From contig CAKUKL010000131.1 of the NCBI GenBank assembly GCA_934662925.1, forward strand, positions 1-5,067: a stretch of 5,067 nt of DNA. The letters run 5' to 3'. This stretch comes from an uncultured Oscillospiraceae bacterium. GTDB taxonomy: Bacteria; Bacillota; Clostridia; Oscillospirales; Oscillospiraceae. The notes below the pieces were generated by a model. It was not told the DNA's origin. It was given only the letters and a program-made list of their open reading frames with translations, and did no database searches. Numbering within the stretch: position 1 is the stretch's first letter; each line of letters begins with the position of its first letter. The translations under genes were made by a program, and so were the position numbers. This document shows, piece by piece, positions 5,067 through 5,067 of the stretch.

Positions 5067-5067
5067 C

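Noticed and set aside
1..5067. Defence system, mobile element, CRISPR, riboswitch or structural RNA
   Set aside because: No repeats with spacers, transposase, integrase, attachment-like duplications, tRNA-like folds or long structured leaders were seen. The SMC-like ATPase fits the YhaN family better than a defence ATPase, though its upstream neighbour is not visible.

Overview
This GC-rich window looks like chromosomal DNA from a spore-forming, high-GC member of the Clostridia (Oscillospiraceae/Ruminococcaceae-like). That is an inference from three things: a YtvI-type AI-2E family membrane protein, a type II-anchored HtrA protease with an Asn/Tyr-rich cytoplasmic head, and Gram-positive signals (strong AGGAGG ribosome binding sites, consensus SigA promoters, GC-hairpin/T-tract terminators). 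I see no mobile element, CRISPR array, rRNA or tRNA, and no recognisable defence island. It reads as ordinary housekeeping or cell-envelope sequence with compact, well-punctuated transcription units.

Layout from left to right. Positions 1-903 (minus) hold the N-terminal 301 codons of an ABC exporter half-transporter; its ATPase domain lies off the left edge. Positions 904-1028 are a divergent promoter region in which two near-consensus promoters share the same -35 bases. Positions 1029-2231 (plus) encode a YtvI/AI-2E family membrane protein, ended by a 12-bp hairpin terminator. Positions 2271-2379 are the htrA leader, with a TATAAT box and two short dyads. Positions 2380-3801 (plus) encode an intact HtrA-type serine protease with one PDZ domain. 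Positions 3852-3884 are a 15-bp hairpin that can end transcription from both sides. Positions 3902-4018 (minus) hold a 38-codon small gene, easily missed, with its own ribosome binding site and -10 box. Positions 4093-4127 are the terminator of the last gene. Positions 4131-5067 (minus) are the C-terminal 311 residues of a YhaN-like SMC/Rad50-type ATPase that runs off the right edge.

The genes are mostly separate units and not one pathway. The exporter and the YtvI-like gene are linked by overlapping promoters, which suggests their transcription is competitive. The HtrA gene stands alone between two terminators. The small gene is transcribed toward HtrA, sharing its terminator, and lies behind the terminator of the YhaN-like gene. 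The most unusual items are the shared -35 divergent promoter and the uncharacterised 38-aa protein. I found no convincing new multi-gene system.
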